A DNA stretch of 64,000 nucleotides from Biancaea sappan (Eukaryota; Streptophyta; Magnoliopsida; Fabales; Fabaceae), in contig CM073500.1 of NCBI GenBank assembly GCA_037074585.1, positions 44,530,689 to 44,594,688 on the forward strand. The letters are read 5' to 3'. Position numbers and translations under genes: made by a program. The notes under the pieces were generated by a model, which did not search any database, was not told where the DNA came from, and was given only the letters and a program-made list of their open reading frames with translations. Positions 1 through 10,277 of this stretch are shown in pieces; position 1 is the stretch's first letter, and the number at the start of each line of letters is the position of its first letter.

Positions 1-2911
1 AGCCAAAATGAACGAGATCGAGAATAGCCAAAATGCATACTTGATTGGCTAAATTTTAATTTTTTAATATATATTTTTGTTGTATAAAATCTGAAAACCA
101 GCAGGGAGTTAATTTGAGTCGCGTCTTTGCAGTAGACACTGTATTTAAGAAAATTATTCCGCGACCACAGCAAAAGTACTGTGTTTACAGAACTCCTTAC
201 AGGATTTAACAAATTCCTCTGGGAAAATGTTCTCAGGCCACGGAACAGGAGAAAATGTAAAGAGACGTAATCCAAAAAGTGAGAGAGGGAGAAAATGGAG
301 GCTCAGAATGGTTTATGAGTTGGTGTGTGAAATGAGGGGGAGGATCCCTCCTTGTATAGTCGCTGAGGCAAACAAAAATATTTAATATTATAAAAATTAA
401 TGGACATTTTCTGACATTAATCCAAGTGTAAAATTCACCTCTGCCCAGGTAAGATAAAATAAATTAAGTTAAAAATTGTCCGATTCATTGCACGCGCAGA
501 GGGGGCAAATCGGATGATTTGCACTACAGTGGCTTGAATCCATGTGGACTTATGTGCGTGAGAGTCCACCTCTTCCCAATCTCTTTATTAGCCTACTAAC
601 ACATGTTAGTATATAAACTCTCTTTCCCTCCTTGCTCCAAGCAATGTGGAACTTTTAGATTTTTCTTTTGAAATATTAAGCCTTTATAAGGCTATTTTCA
701 CAATAATTTTTTCATTTGGCAATTTGAAATTTCAAACTCATTTGATAGAAGGGTAAAAATTTTCACAATTATATACTATCAGAAAATTAGAAAATTATAA
801 TAATATCACATCTAGGTAAGATTACGAAATTTTTGTCATAATTATATTTCTATTAAAACAACAAAACTTATATTATGCCATCTATTTTTTAAAATCTAAT
901 TATTCGTTATTCATATTATGTCCTTTGTATCTGTAAAATAGTTTTTCTTATTCATACTCTATAAAATTCTATTCCATAAAAAAAAACTTTCTCATTACCG
1001 TTATAATTTTCATTCCACGGAAAATTTCACCCATATCAAATGACAACTTAATTAATTTATGATTACCATGGATTGAGTTGGCTTGTTTAGAGAATAGATC
1101 TCCCAATAAGTTTTGAAAATCAAATAGAGTAATTAGTTCATCTTATTAATTTTCATAATCGACGATCTAAATTTCATAGTTATTATTTGATCCCTTACTT
1201 AACCTTTAAAATCAAGCAAAATCTTTTTGACTATTAATTTTTTTAACAAACAACTTAAATTTTAAAATATTAATTTTATTTTTTATTTTTTAAAAAATAT
1301 CATAAAATTTAAATCATTAATTTTTACAATTAATAACTCAAATAAATCAAACATCAACAAAGCCACACAGATCCATTGGCACTTAAAAGTCTGACAGACG
1401 TAACAATGACTCTGGCAAGAGGGGCCTGTGATTATGAACGGACGGTGAAGATGCATTACTTGTGATGGTACAGTTTCTGAGCAATGTGCGACCCATTCAG
1501 CACAATGCATAGCTTTGCCTTTTGGGAAATAATTAATAACCCACTATTTTTTTCAAAGTAACTATTTAACCTCAAGCTCGAAATGGAACAGGCCCTACAA
1601 CAACAAACAACTTAATTGCCAGAAATGGCGTCCTTATCAGTTTTTAACTTCCTCAGACATTATGTTCCCTTCCTGCTTTGCTTCATCTCTATCCTTCTCT
1701 GCTCACTTGAACTCAATCCATCCCCATCCTCGCCAATCAGGAGCTCATATAATTTTGCTACATTTGTATATATACTCACGATTGTTTTTATTGATGATAC
1801 ATATAATATAGTACAAGAATAATTGATTGAGAATATTTGAGAGACGAATCGATTATATATGTTAATAAATATGTTGAACATAACATTATGTTTGGTGGTA
1901 TATATATAAAAAGTACAATGAATGGAAACAAAGTTTGACCTACTTTTTACTGCAATTATGAATCTAACTACCATTCTTTTCTTTTTCTTTTTCATTTTTC
2001 TTTTTTTGGAGGGAGGAGGAGTGCACTTGGTTTTAAATGGCACAGTAATATGGATTTTGCTAACTGAAATTATATACATTAACATTATTCATAATCTTTC
2101 CAGTTCAGTTAAAACCATACCCAATATAGCATTGATTCCAATCGCATCGCAGATAGCACAAACCCTAGCTAGCATTGCGTTAGGACAGGAGGAGGAAATG
2201 TCCAAATTCGATGGAAAAGACACAAAGTATTGATTCTACTCATTACAACTGAGCATGACTCTTCGTGACCAGAGAGAAAATGAGACTTCCAATCTTATGA
2301 TTATGCTCTCCTCCCACTCTTTCTCTTATATCTAAAAAATCAAAGAAAAATAATTAAGGGAATCTTATTTAGGGGATTGCACTCGAGGGGGGAAAACCTG
2401 AAAAAAAAAAAAAAGGTTGAATTGAGAAGAAAATGAAAGACGCAATATATTCACAAAAACTTGAAGACATCAAAATAGGATCTAGTGGACAAGCACATAT
2501 TTTTATTTTAATTTAGTCTGTCAAATTTAAAATTTAATATTTTAAATTTTAATATTCTTTTAAAAATTATAAAAAATTATTAAAATTATTATCTGAACTT
2601 TTAAATCCAAAATCTGAATGCTTAGATAGAGAAACATACACCAAATCCGAATTGGAAGACATAACATTCAGAAGTCAACATTTCCTGTACATATTCATTG
2701 ACTAAATTGCCCTTCACTGTTGTAACCACAACTTTTTTAAAAGAGAAAAACTCATTCCAATCCATCGAGACAAGACGTTGTTGATACAATTAACAGGCTT
2801 GTCAAAAATAAAACCCCAAATCAAAAATTTTAAACAAAGCTTCTGATTCTGAATTGATTTTTCCCCCCACCAGTTGCAAATTTATGAGGTTTGAAATTTT
2901 CAATGTGTTAT
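1..2911. other. AT-rich intergenic DNA, no gene supported
   Basis: No convincing coding frame is seen; the short ORFs here are low-complexity or lack any recognisable motif. A less AT-rich block at about 80-660 contains a TATATAAAC-type box and homopurine stretches and could be an eroded LTR or promoter, but no paired end or target duplication was found. The rest is A/T-rich with poly-A and poly-T runs. Confidence 0.5.
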
Positions 2912-2917
2912 TTTATT
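2912..2917 (-). terminator. Candidate poly(A) signal of the PYL gene
   Basis: An AATAAA hexamer on the minus strand lies about 100 bases beyond the stop codon of the ABA-receptor gene. This is a usual position for a plant near-upstream element. It is assigned only from motif and distance. Confidence 0.4.
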
Positions 2918-3015
2918 CCTGGGGTCACCCCAACTGTGACTTACCGTCACCGTCGCGGGTCATCCCTTTTGTGAAATTGAGGACTTAGTTCTTCAACACA
3001 GACAATTACTTCAAT

Positions 3016-3630
3016 TTAAACATCAATCCCTTCGGTGACGGAGGCCAGCTTCTGCAGATTCAACTTCACAACGGTGTCTGCGAAGAGACGCGTGTCCTCC
3101 TCCGTGTTACCCTCCGGCACATCTACTATGTACGATTCCAGAACAACGGTCCAGATCTTCCCGTCACCCTCGAACCCGTGCACCGTCGTCACCGACCGGT
3201 AATTCTTGAGCCGGTGCTCGCCCCCGATGATGCTGAAACCCGTCACGTGCCGCTCGTCGTCCAGTATATCCAGCCTCTCCGTGCTGGTAGCCGCCGGCAA
3301 TCCCGAAATGACATTCACGTCTCTCGTGCACCCCACCGTCATGTCAAAGCCCTCTTTCACGGCGCAGCTCTTGATGAAGTGCTTGTAGGTCTGGGGCATG
3401 TCGAAACGGCGCACCACGGACCACACCGTGTCGAGCAGCGCGTTGATTCGCTGCGCGAGCAGGGAGGAGCATTGGCCTGGGCCCACAAAGTAGGTGTGGT
3501 GCTCCCTGACGAAGCGCTTCAGCTCGTCGAACTCGTCGACGGTCAGCCCGGCGGGGATGGCGAGGTGGTGCTGGGTCGGGTGCTTTTCATTGGATTCATG
3601 CTCATCCGCGGAGCTCTGGCCTTTCTCCAT
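3016..3630 (-). CDS. PYL1: Abscisic acid receptor, PYR1/PYL1 type (PYR/PYL/RCAR)
   Basis: A 204-residue, intronless START-like (Bet v 1 fold) protein. Members of this family are cytosolic and nuclear ABA receptors: hormone binding closes a gate and latch, and the complex inhibits clade A PP2Cs, releasing SnRK2 kinases. Visible landmarks are the ABA-carboxylate lysine K83 followed by H84, the gate SGLPA at 109-113, the latch HRL at 139-141, and a C-terminal helix rich in L, V and K (about 183-200). The CSSLLAQRI segment and the REDVN-like region around 101-108 place it with the PYR1/PYL1 (dimeric) subgroup rather than PYL4-6 or PYL7-10. The N-terminal 25 residues are polar and His-rich. The position right after the gate, Asn in reference PYR1 and PYL1, is Ala114 here, and the usual His-Ala-Pro-Pro run of the first strand is replaced by Asn-Ala-Leu-Leu (63-66). 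GC content is much higher than the flanks. Start chosen at the first Met; a 5' UTR with pyrimidine-rich sequence precedes it. Confidence 0.95.
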   Translation of the reverse strand: MEKGQSSADEHESNEKHPTQHHLAIPAGLTVDEFDELKRFVREHHTYFVGPGQCSSLLAQRINALLDTVWSVVRRFDMPQTYKHFIKSCAVKEGFDMTVGCTRDVNVISGLPAATSTERLDILDDERHVTGFSIIGGEHRLKNYRSVTTVHGFEGDGKIWTVVLESYIVDVPEGNTEEDTRLFADTVVKLNLQKLASVTEGIDV

Positions 3631-3796
3631 TGCGAACAGAGAGAGACAGAGAGTGGGTCATATGGTTCATATGAAAAGGAGATTTTGAGGGATGGCAATG
3701 GGTACTTATGGAAATTCAGTTTCGCTGTGATTTTTAGGTTACGCTAGGATCTTACTATGGTTCTGAATATATGTCAAAATGGCTTCTTCTTTTTTT

Positions 3797-3804
3797 GTTA
3801 TATA
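3797..3804 (-). promoter_or_regulatory. Candidate TATA box of the PYL gene
   Basis: TATATAAC on the minus strand lies about 170 bases upstream of the PYL start codon, with a pyrimidine-rich presumed 5' UTR in between. Assigned from motif and spacing only. Confidence 0.35.
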
Positions 3805-4128
3805 TAATTTAAATCGCAAAATTTGTCAACCCCATTTATGTTAAATAACATTTTGTAACCATTTTATTAATTTATTTTTTAGTAAATCATTCTCTTCTTA
3901 TCTTGCAAGTTTTCAAAATTTATAACTTCATCCTCCATTTTATTTTTAAAATATACACTTATCTTTTCTATAACTATGAAATGTGCCAGTTTAATCTAAT
4001 TTCATAATTTTTCCGTTCAGAGTTTTCTTATAGTCTTTTTAATGTTTGATTCAATTTTTTTTATTACCAAAACATTTTCATTAATAGCTAATAAGACTAA
4101 GAGATAGTATTTTGATAAAAAAAGTATG

Positions 4129-4187
<59 letters not shown>
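4129..4187. repeat. Compound (AT)n(AG)n microsatellite
   Basis: About 16 bases of AT dinucleotides pass directly into about 43 bases of AG dinucleotides with one interruption. It lies in the AT-rich upstream region of the PYL gene; the whole interval 3805-5508 shows no coding region. Confidence 0.9.
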
Positions 4188-4544
4188 TGTGTTGCAAACC
4201 TCTTAACATAAAAAAAATATAAATTAATTAAACTAAAGATACTGAGGAGTGTGTGTATTTTAAAGATACTAAAGAGAATAATTATATCATAATTAAATAT
4301 TTATAGGCGAGAGGAATGTAATTTAATTTACTCTTTATTTTTCTGATTGCTGTCATAAATTATTTTAAGTTTCAACATAAAATTTTAGAAATGGAACCAC
4401 TTACAAAGCTAACAATTACATAAGATGTCATTTTAATTTAATATAAGATTTTCATAACCCCAAATTAAAAAAAACAATATTTTAATAGGTTTCACAAATT
4501 TAGAAATATAAAATTGAGAGGAACTGTGAAGGTGTTAATTGCAA

Positions 4545-4550
4545 CACGTG
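4545..4550. promoter_or_regulatory. G-box/ABRE-like CACGTG upstream of PYL
   Basis: A CACGTG palindrome followed by G, the core of ABA-responsive elements, about 900 bases upstream of the ABA receptor. A single motif in a long AT-rich region can be chance; functional relevance is inference. Confidence 0.25.
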
Positions 4551-5505
4551 GAATGGGGGGGCTTTTTTGTGTTAATTGCCCAAGCCAACTCTGTTTGTGC
4601 ACATATTATTTCTTGTAACAGAAGAGCATTGTTCGTAAATTTTAATATATTTTGTCACATATTCTGAAATGAAAATTAAATTGTATAAAATTTGATTAAT
4701 TTTTCATTTCAATATTAAAATTCATGAACTAGACTACCGAGTTCCGTAAGAGAATCCATGTCCAACTCTACTCTCATGATCTACGACTCTACCTTATGCT
4801 CATATTTTAATTTACTCATCATTTTCTTTTTAATAATTATTATTCCAAATTATTATAGTAGATCTGTAGCCTGTAGATGAGTGATTCAATTCCAATTCCA
4901 AAACACCCGGCCATAGCTTTCAAAATAATCTAATGTTTAATTAATTACTTAAATGACTCTGCAAAATTTCTTGTCGCTGAAGAAATATATTATTGAACTT
5001 GTATTATATTAGCAGCTCATCCGATCGTCATTTATAGAAAAATATATCCCATTTCCTAGTTGAAATATTACTAATAATTATATTAAATTCTTAATTTTAT
5101 TTTAAATTTGTAATTTTCTTATAAAATTCTCTATTTTTTTAATATATTGACGACCGAAATTCTCTTGTTGGCCAATCAAACTCTAATTTAACTCACATAA
5201 CACAATCTCTGTATTAAACTTTGTCTCTCAATGAAATCTTTAATTTGTTTTTTAAATTCTCAATTTTTATATGAATACTACAAAAAATTCAAAAATCAAA
5301 TACGAAACTCTAATTAAAGAAAATTTCGTCTATGATCATTCTGTTGCAAAGCTTTGGAGACAGAAAGTATAAAATATTAATATGCATGCGAACAATCGAT
5401 TTAAATTATAAAGTATCTGAATGTCAACTTTTAAATATAGTATCAGAATATAAACGAGACAGTTAAAATATATTTTACTCCTTAGTTTATGTAGATTTAT
5501 ATGGC

Positions 5506-5508
<3 letters not shown>

Positions 5509-5572
<64 letters not shown>
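5509..5572. repeat. (TA)n tract at the left edge of the endogenous virus
   Basis: An uninterrupted TA dinucleotide run of about 32 units that passes directly into virus leader sequence. The other edge of the virus also ends in a TA run, so the array probably sits inside what was one TA microsatellite. Confidence 0.9.
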
Positions 5573-5576
<4 letters not shown>

Positions 5577-5881
5577 CTCTATACGCGTTTTCTGCTTAGG
5601 ATTTAGCTGCTTGTTCAACATAGTAAGTTCAAAACTCTCTTGTAATTTCTTACTGAAATTAATATGAGAATTTCTTTTACTCATTTCATTTCAATACCCT
5701 TTACTGATTTAATGATTGTTTTAGAATTTGAATATTTTGTTATTTCTTCCATTTCCAGAATTTATATTGTTCAAGAACGTATGTTTATAGAATTCAGAGA
5801 TGCTATAGAAAGCTCTGAATTTTCTTTTGAATATATGTTATAAACACTTCTGCTTTTAAGTTAAAAACCCAGAATTATTAA
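5573..5881 (+). promoter_or_regulatory. Viral leader copy 1, with putative intron and short upstream ORF
   Basis: About 310 bases matching 9874-10184 almost base for base. It contains a GTAAGT donor at 5623, a pyrimidine-rich acceptor ending TTCCAG at 5758, and a 20-codon upstream ORF at 5781-5843. The leader then joins abruptly to capsid-coding sequence at about 5881, replacing the primer site, movement protein and N-terminal capsid. Short shared AA at the junction suggests microhomology. Confidence 0.7.
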
Positions 5882-5933
5882 GATTACTGATGAAGAAATA
5901 AAAAAGGAATATCTGCTCAAAATTAAGGAACTA

Positions 5934-8195
5934 ATGGATTTGGACGAACCCAAACCAAAACCCTTAGTTAAACCTTACAATGTTCAAGAAATAATAAATA
6001 GATTTCAAAACACTTCCACTTCGGAACGAGTTTCTGTTAAAGAACTCCAGGAAGAAATTAAAATTATTAAAGAAGAAATTCAATTACTCAAACAGAAGGA
6101 TAATGACTTATCCTTAGATATTTTAAGTTTAATGGCTAATAAAGAAACTAGGAATTCTGACAATTCCACTGATCAACACGAGTTAGGAGAAACTAGCTCT
6201 GAACTAAAAGAAAATTATTTAAATTTAATTTCTCAAATATCTGTTCAAAGATGGTATAGTGAAATTAACTTTACCATAGGTAGTTTTAATACGAAATTAG
6301 TTGCTCTGATTGACTCAGGCGCTGATTTTAATTGTCTTCAAGAAGGTTTAATTCCCACTCAATACTATGAAAAAACCACTGAAAGCCTCAGCGGTGCAGG
6401 AGGTAATAGACTTCCAGTTAGGTACAAGTTGTCTAATGCCAAGATATGTAATCAAGGCATTAAGTTCAACTCAACTTTTATTCTTGTTAGGAATTTAAAT
6501 CATTCAATGATTTTAGGAACACCTTTTCTGACCCTTATTTATCCTTTTAAGGTTTCAGAATTAGGAATTTTTACTTCTGTTCAAGGCAAAGAACTTTGCT
6601 TTAAATTTTTAAATCCTACCAAAACTAAGGATGTCAATTTACTTCAAAATTTAGCTGTTTCCAGCATTAATTTGATCAATAAAAAACAAACCCAAATTAA
6701 ATTGCTCAATAAAGAAATTCAATACAAAAGAATTGAGGATCAGATAGAAATACCTCAAGTCAGAATTAGGATAGAATCTGTTCAAAAAAGATTTGAAAAA
6801 GAAATCTGTTCAGACAAGCCCAACGCTTTCTGGAATAGAAAGAGACACACAGTCTCACTTCCTTATGAGCCCAGTTTTAGTGAAGAAAAAATCCCAACTA
6901 AGGCTAGGCCCATTCAAATGAATAAAGAAACCTTGGAATACTGTAAAAAGGAAATCCAAGATCTGTTAAGTAAGAAGCTGATTAGGCCCAGTAAGTCCCC
7001 TTGGAGCTGTTCAGCCTTCTATGTTCAAAATCAGGCAGAAATAGAACGAGGAGCCCCTCGTATGGTCATTAATTACAAACCACTCAATAAGGTCCTTAGA
7101 TGGATTAGGTACCCTATACCTGATAGGAGTGACTTAATCGGTCGTGTTCAAAAAGCATCTTTATTTTCCAAGTTCGATATGAAATCGGGCTTTTATCAAA
7201 TTCAAATTGAAGAAAAAGATAGGTACAAAACAGCTTTTGCTGTCCCCTTTGGACATTATGAATGGAACGTAATGCCCTTTGGACTTAAGAACGCACCTTC
7301 TGAATTTCAGAATGTGATGAACTCTATTTTTAATAGTTTTTCTCAATTTTCAATAATTTACATAGACGATGTCTTAGTGTTCTCTAATAACATAGAACAA
7401 CACTTTAGGCACCTTGATCAATTTTATAAAATTGTTAAAGACAATGGTTTAGTCGTTTCAGCTAAAAAGATGAAACTGTTCAAAACAAAGATTAGGTTTT
7501 TAGGTTATGATATCCATCAGGGTATGATAAAACCAATTAGCCGATCTATTGAATTTGCTGATAAATTTCCAGACGAGATAACTGACAAAAATCAATTACA
7601 AAGATTTTTAGGTTGTCTTAATTATGTTTCAGATTTTGTTCAAGATCTTAGAGTAATTTGTAAACCTCTTTACTCTAGACTTAGAAAGAAATCCCCTCCT
7701 TGGGATCAGTCCATGACGGACGCTGTCAAAACCCTCAAGGCTAAAGTTAAGAAACTCCCATGCTTAGGAATAGCAGACCCAGAAGCCTTTATGATCATCG
7801 AGACCGATGCATCAAAAGAAGGATATGGAGGAGTCCTTAAACAAAGGCCCATAGGAAGTTCAAAAGAACAAGTAGTTAGGTTTAATTCAGGAGTATGGAC
7901 AGAAGCCCAACAAAAATACTCCACAATAAAACAAGAAATTTTATCTATTGTTATAATTGTCAAAAAATTCCAAAAAGAAGTTTTTAACAAAACTTTTTTG
8001 CTCAAAATGGACTGCAAATCCGCTAAATCTGTTTTAGAAAAAGATGTTCAAAATTTAGTTTCAAAACATGTTTTTGCCAGATGGCAAGCATTACTTTCTT
8101 GTTTTGATTTTGAAATTCAGCATATAAAAGGGAAAGAAAACGCCCTTCCTGACTTCCTTACTCGAGAATTTCTGCAGGGTAAGACGAAAGGATGA
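5934..8195 (+). pseudogene. Viral polyprotein fragment: protease, reverse transcriptase, RNase H (left copy)
   Basis: 753 residues, open throughout but lacking the movement and most capsid domains that should precede it. The start is an internal Met; the frame continues upstream to the leader junction at about 5881. Domains in order: a polar coiled-coil linker (about 30-70), an aspartic protease with DSGA at 127-130, reverse transcriptase about 330-535 with YIDD at 476-479, and RNase H about 615-745 with acidic residues D625, E667, D693 and D740 in the expected spacing. In caulimovirids these act after processing of the polyprotein to copy pregenomic RNA into DNA. The stop overlaps the next start by ATGA. 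The open frame suggests a young insertion, but without capsid, movement and primer site this copy is defective. Confidence 0.9.
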
Positions 8196-9514
8196 GCAAG
8201 AACAAAGGCAAAGAAGTAAAAAAGGAACAGTATGGATCCCCACTGGACCATACTCTAAATGTTCAAAGAACCCCACCGGTTCATACAAAGTCACCTTTAC
8301 TGGTGACTCCCTCATCGTTCAACAGCCCTTCCGGCGGTGGTATTCAACCACAAATTAGAGGTCCTCGACCTCAAACTCCTTCTTCTCCCTCTTCCTCTAA
8401 CCGTTTTCTTCCTCTCACATATGATCAAGCCCTTTCTTCACCTCCACCTCAACAGGCCATATTACCTGTTCGCCCTTCTTCTTCTATGGTACAACTCTCT
8501 CAAGCAACACCGCTTAAGAGATCTCTTTCTGATAAATATGTTTCAAAACCGATGTATTCACCGATCTGTCCCATTGAACCCGAATGGATCAAAACAAACC
8601 CTGGTCTTACACCACGGGAAGTAGCTCAAAAATATTTTCAAGAAGGAAAATACTTTTCTTCTGAAAATAAAAAAACAAGAATATTTTATGAATTTATTTT
8701 AGTTGATACAAATTCGATCACGCTCACTCACGAGTATGATCCTCTTTTTCCTCATCGAATCCAGTATTCGAAAATCAAAATTAATAAAGTTTTAACTCTT
8801 TCTCAATGGAATCAGCATTCTTTTTCTTTAAAGAATTTTTCAAGACAATTCCAGCCACCAGGATTTAATTACTGGGATTACAAAATGGCTTGGTACAATA
8901 CACTGCTGATTCGTCCCTTCTCCCACTCCTGGTTCATATGGTTCAATAAAGAAATCCAAGAATTTCCAGCTTGGTTTTCCGACTGGTTTCATTTTTATGG
9001 TCCAAACACTGATTTCCTTCCTGCTTATGCAAAGGAATCTTTTTCAATTTTTTCTGCTCAAACCAGTTTTCATACTGGACAAATGCTTTTAAAATTTTTC
9101 TCAATATTTGGAACTCCCTGGATTATGTCTTGGGATTTCGAGTTCAAAGATCGCCTCAATTGCGGCTATCCTCTTTATCTAAGTCGCACGTTCAATATCA
9201 AATGGTGGACAACATACAATGTCAACCTGCTCAACAAAAAAGCTGTGGAAAAATGGCTAAAGCAGAATCCCCAGCTCATGAATTATCCTCAAGCTGTTCA
9301 ACAACAGTCTCCATTTCTGACATCAAAATCTCAAATAATGGCAAAACTTGCTCAAGCCCAGACGGAAGAAGAATTTGACCGTCTTGTTCAACAACTGTCG
9401 GAGAAAGCTTCAGAAAAAGCTCCCTCTGATAATCTCAATACAGAAGATAGCAGCCAGTTTCAGAACGAAGATGACTGCTACAACATTGACTTTACCCACC
9501 TTAGTCATGACTGA
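8192..9514 (+). CDS. Viral ORF2, function unknown
   Basis: 440 residues, starting in the ATGA overlap with the polyprotein stop, which suggests translation by termination-reinitiation. An ORF in this position and with this overlap is a described feature of florendoviruses; its function is not established. Visible layout: basic N-terminus (1-12), a Ser/Pro/Gln-rich disordered part (about 20-115), a compact aromatic part rich in Trp, Phe and Tyr (about 125-360), then a Gln-rich and acidic tail (about 365-440). No zinc finger, membrane segment or protease motif is seen. It is present only in the left copy, because the right copy is cut before reaching it. It appears intact. Confidence 0.75.
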   Translation: MSKNKGKEVKKEQYGSPLDHTLNVQRTPPVHTKSPLLVTPSSFNSPSGGGIQPQIRGPRPQTPSSPSSSNRFLPLTYDQALSSPPPQQAILPVRPSSSMVQLSQATPLKRSLSDKYVSKPMYSPICPIEPEWIKTNPGLTPREVAQKYFQEGKYFSSENKKTRIFYEFILVDTNSITLTHEYDPLFPHRIQYSKIKINKVLTLSQWNQHSFSLKNFSRQFQPPGFNYWDYKMAWYNTLLIRPFSHSWFIWFNKEIQEFPAWFSDWFHFYGPNTDFLPAYAKESFSIFSAQTSFHTGQMLLKFFSIFGTPWIMSWDFEFKDRLNCGYPLYLSRTFNIKWWTTYNVNLLNKKAVEKWLKQNPQLMNYPQAVQQQSPFLTSKSQIMAKLAQAQTEEEFDRLVQQLSEKASEKAPSDNLNTEDSSQFQNEDDCYNIDFTHLSHD

Positions 9515-9808
9515 CTATGGTTGTGTTAAGCCGTCGGCAGAAGAATCCAAAGCTCCTGCCTGCTCAATAATTTGATTCCCCATCTCTCTCAGCACGTTCA
9601 AAAGTGGCAGACAAACTTTAGACAAAAGCAAGCGTCGGTACAAAACGACAAAGTTACTTTTAAAAAGAAGACTGCCCGTGTTCAACTTTCTGAAAAGAAG
9701 CCGCCCACGCGTCTCAACTTTTCGGATTTCAAAGTTTTCAAATCCGCGGACTCCAGAGCCTCTGAAATCCACGGACTTCATATTTGTTCAAATCCGCCTT
9801 CTTAATTC

Positions 9809-9817
9809 TATAAAAGG
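9809..9817 (+). promoter_or_regulatory. Viral TATA box upstream of the leader
   Basis: TATAAAAGG in the non-coding region after ORF2, about 300 bases past its stop. The expected transcription start is near 9840. The preceding interval 9515-9808 has no convincing ORF and presumably holds the promoter enhancer. The sequence also found at the left edge of the array begins about 35 bases downstream of the expected start. Confidence 0.6.
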
Positions 9818-9873
9818 CGAAGTAGTTCATTAGTGAAAGTAGAAGGAGAAAAACGAAAAGAGAGAATAAGAAT

Positions 9874-10184
9874 AATATCTCTATACGCGTTTTCTGCTTA
9901 GGATTTAGCTGCTTGTTCAACATAGTAAGTTCAAAACTCTCTTGTAATTTCTTACTGAAATTAATATGAGAATTTCTTTTACTCATTTCATTTCAATACC
10001 CTTTACTGATTTAATGATTGTTTTAGAATTTGAATATTTTGTTATTTCTTCCATTTCCAGAATTTATATTGTTCAAGAACGTATGTTTATAGAATTCAGA
10101 GATGCTATAGAAAGCTCTGAATTTTCTTTTGAATATATGTTATAAACACTTCTGCTTTTAAGTTAAAAACCCAGAATTATTAAT
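9874..10184 (+). promoter_or_regulatory. Viral leader copy 2, with putative intron and short upstream ORF
   Basis: Second copy of the leader at 5573-5881, in its natural place behind the TATA box. The putative intron is 9925-10060 (136 bases, GTAAGT...TTCCAG), and the 20-codon upstream ORF is 10083-10145. It continues into the inverted repeat that joins the two viral copies. Confidence 0.7.
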
Positions 10185-10277
10185 CTTAGGTTAGTCAACA
10201 GGACGACGATCCCATTTTTCCAACTAGCCGCTGGGGATCGTCGTCCTGTTGACTAACCTAAGATTAATAATTCTGGG
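10170..10277. repeat. Perfect inverted repeat at the junction of the two viral copies
   Basis: Arms 10170-10213 and 10234-10277 are 44 bases each and fully complementary, with a 20-base loop. Both arms are the end of the viral leader just upstream of the primer-binding site, so this is where the plus and minus copies collide. The loop is leader sequence that belongs to the minus copy and would lead into the primer site, which is absent here. Confidence 0.9.

Noticed and set aside
3178..3747. 189-codon ORF on the plus strand over the PYL gene
   Set aside because: Antisense shadow of a GC-rich gene; no family pattern, whereas the minus frame is a clear ABA receptor.
7706..8017. 103-codon antisense ORF over viral RNase H (and its twin at 10354-10665)
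   Set aside because: Opposite-strand shadow of the RNase H coding region in both viral copies.
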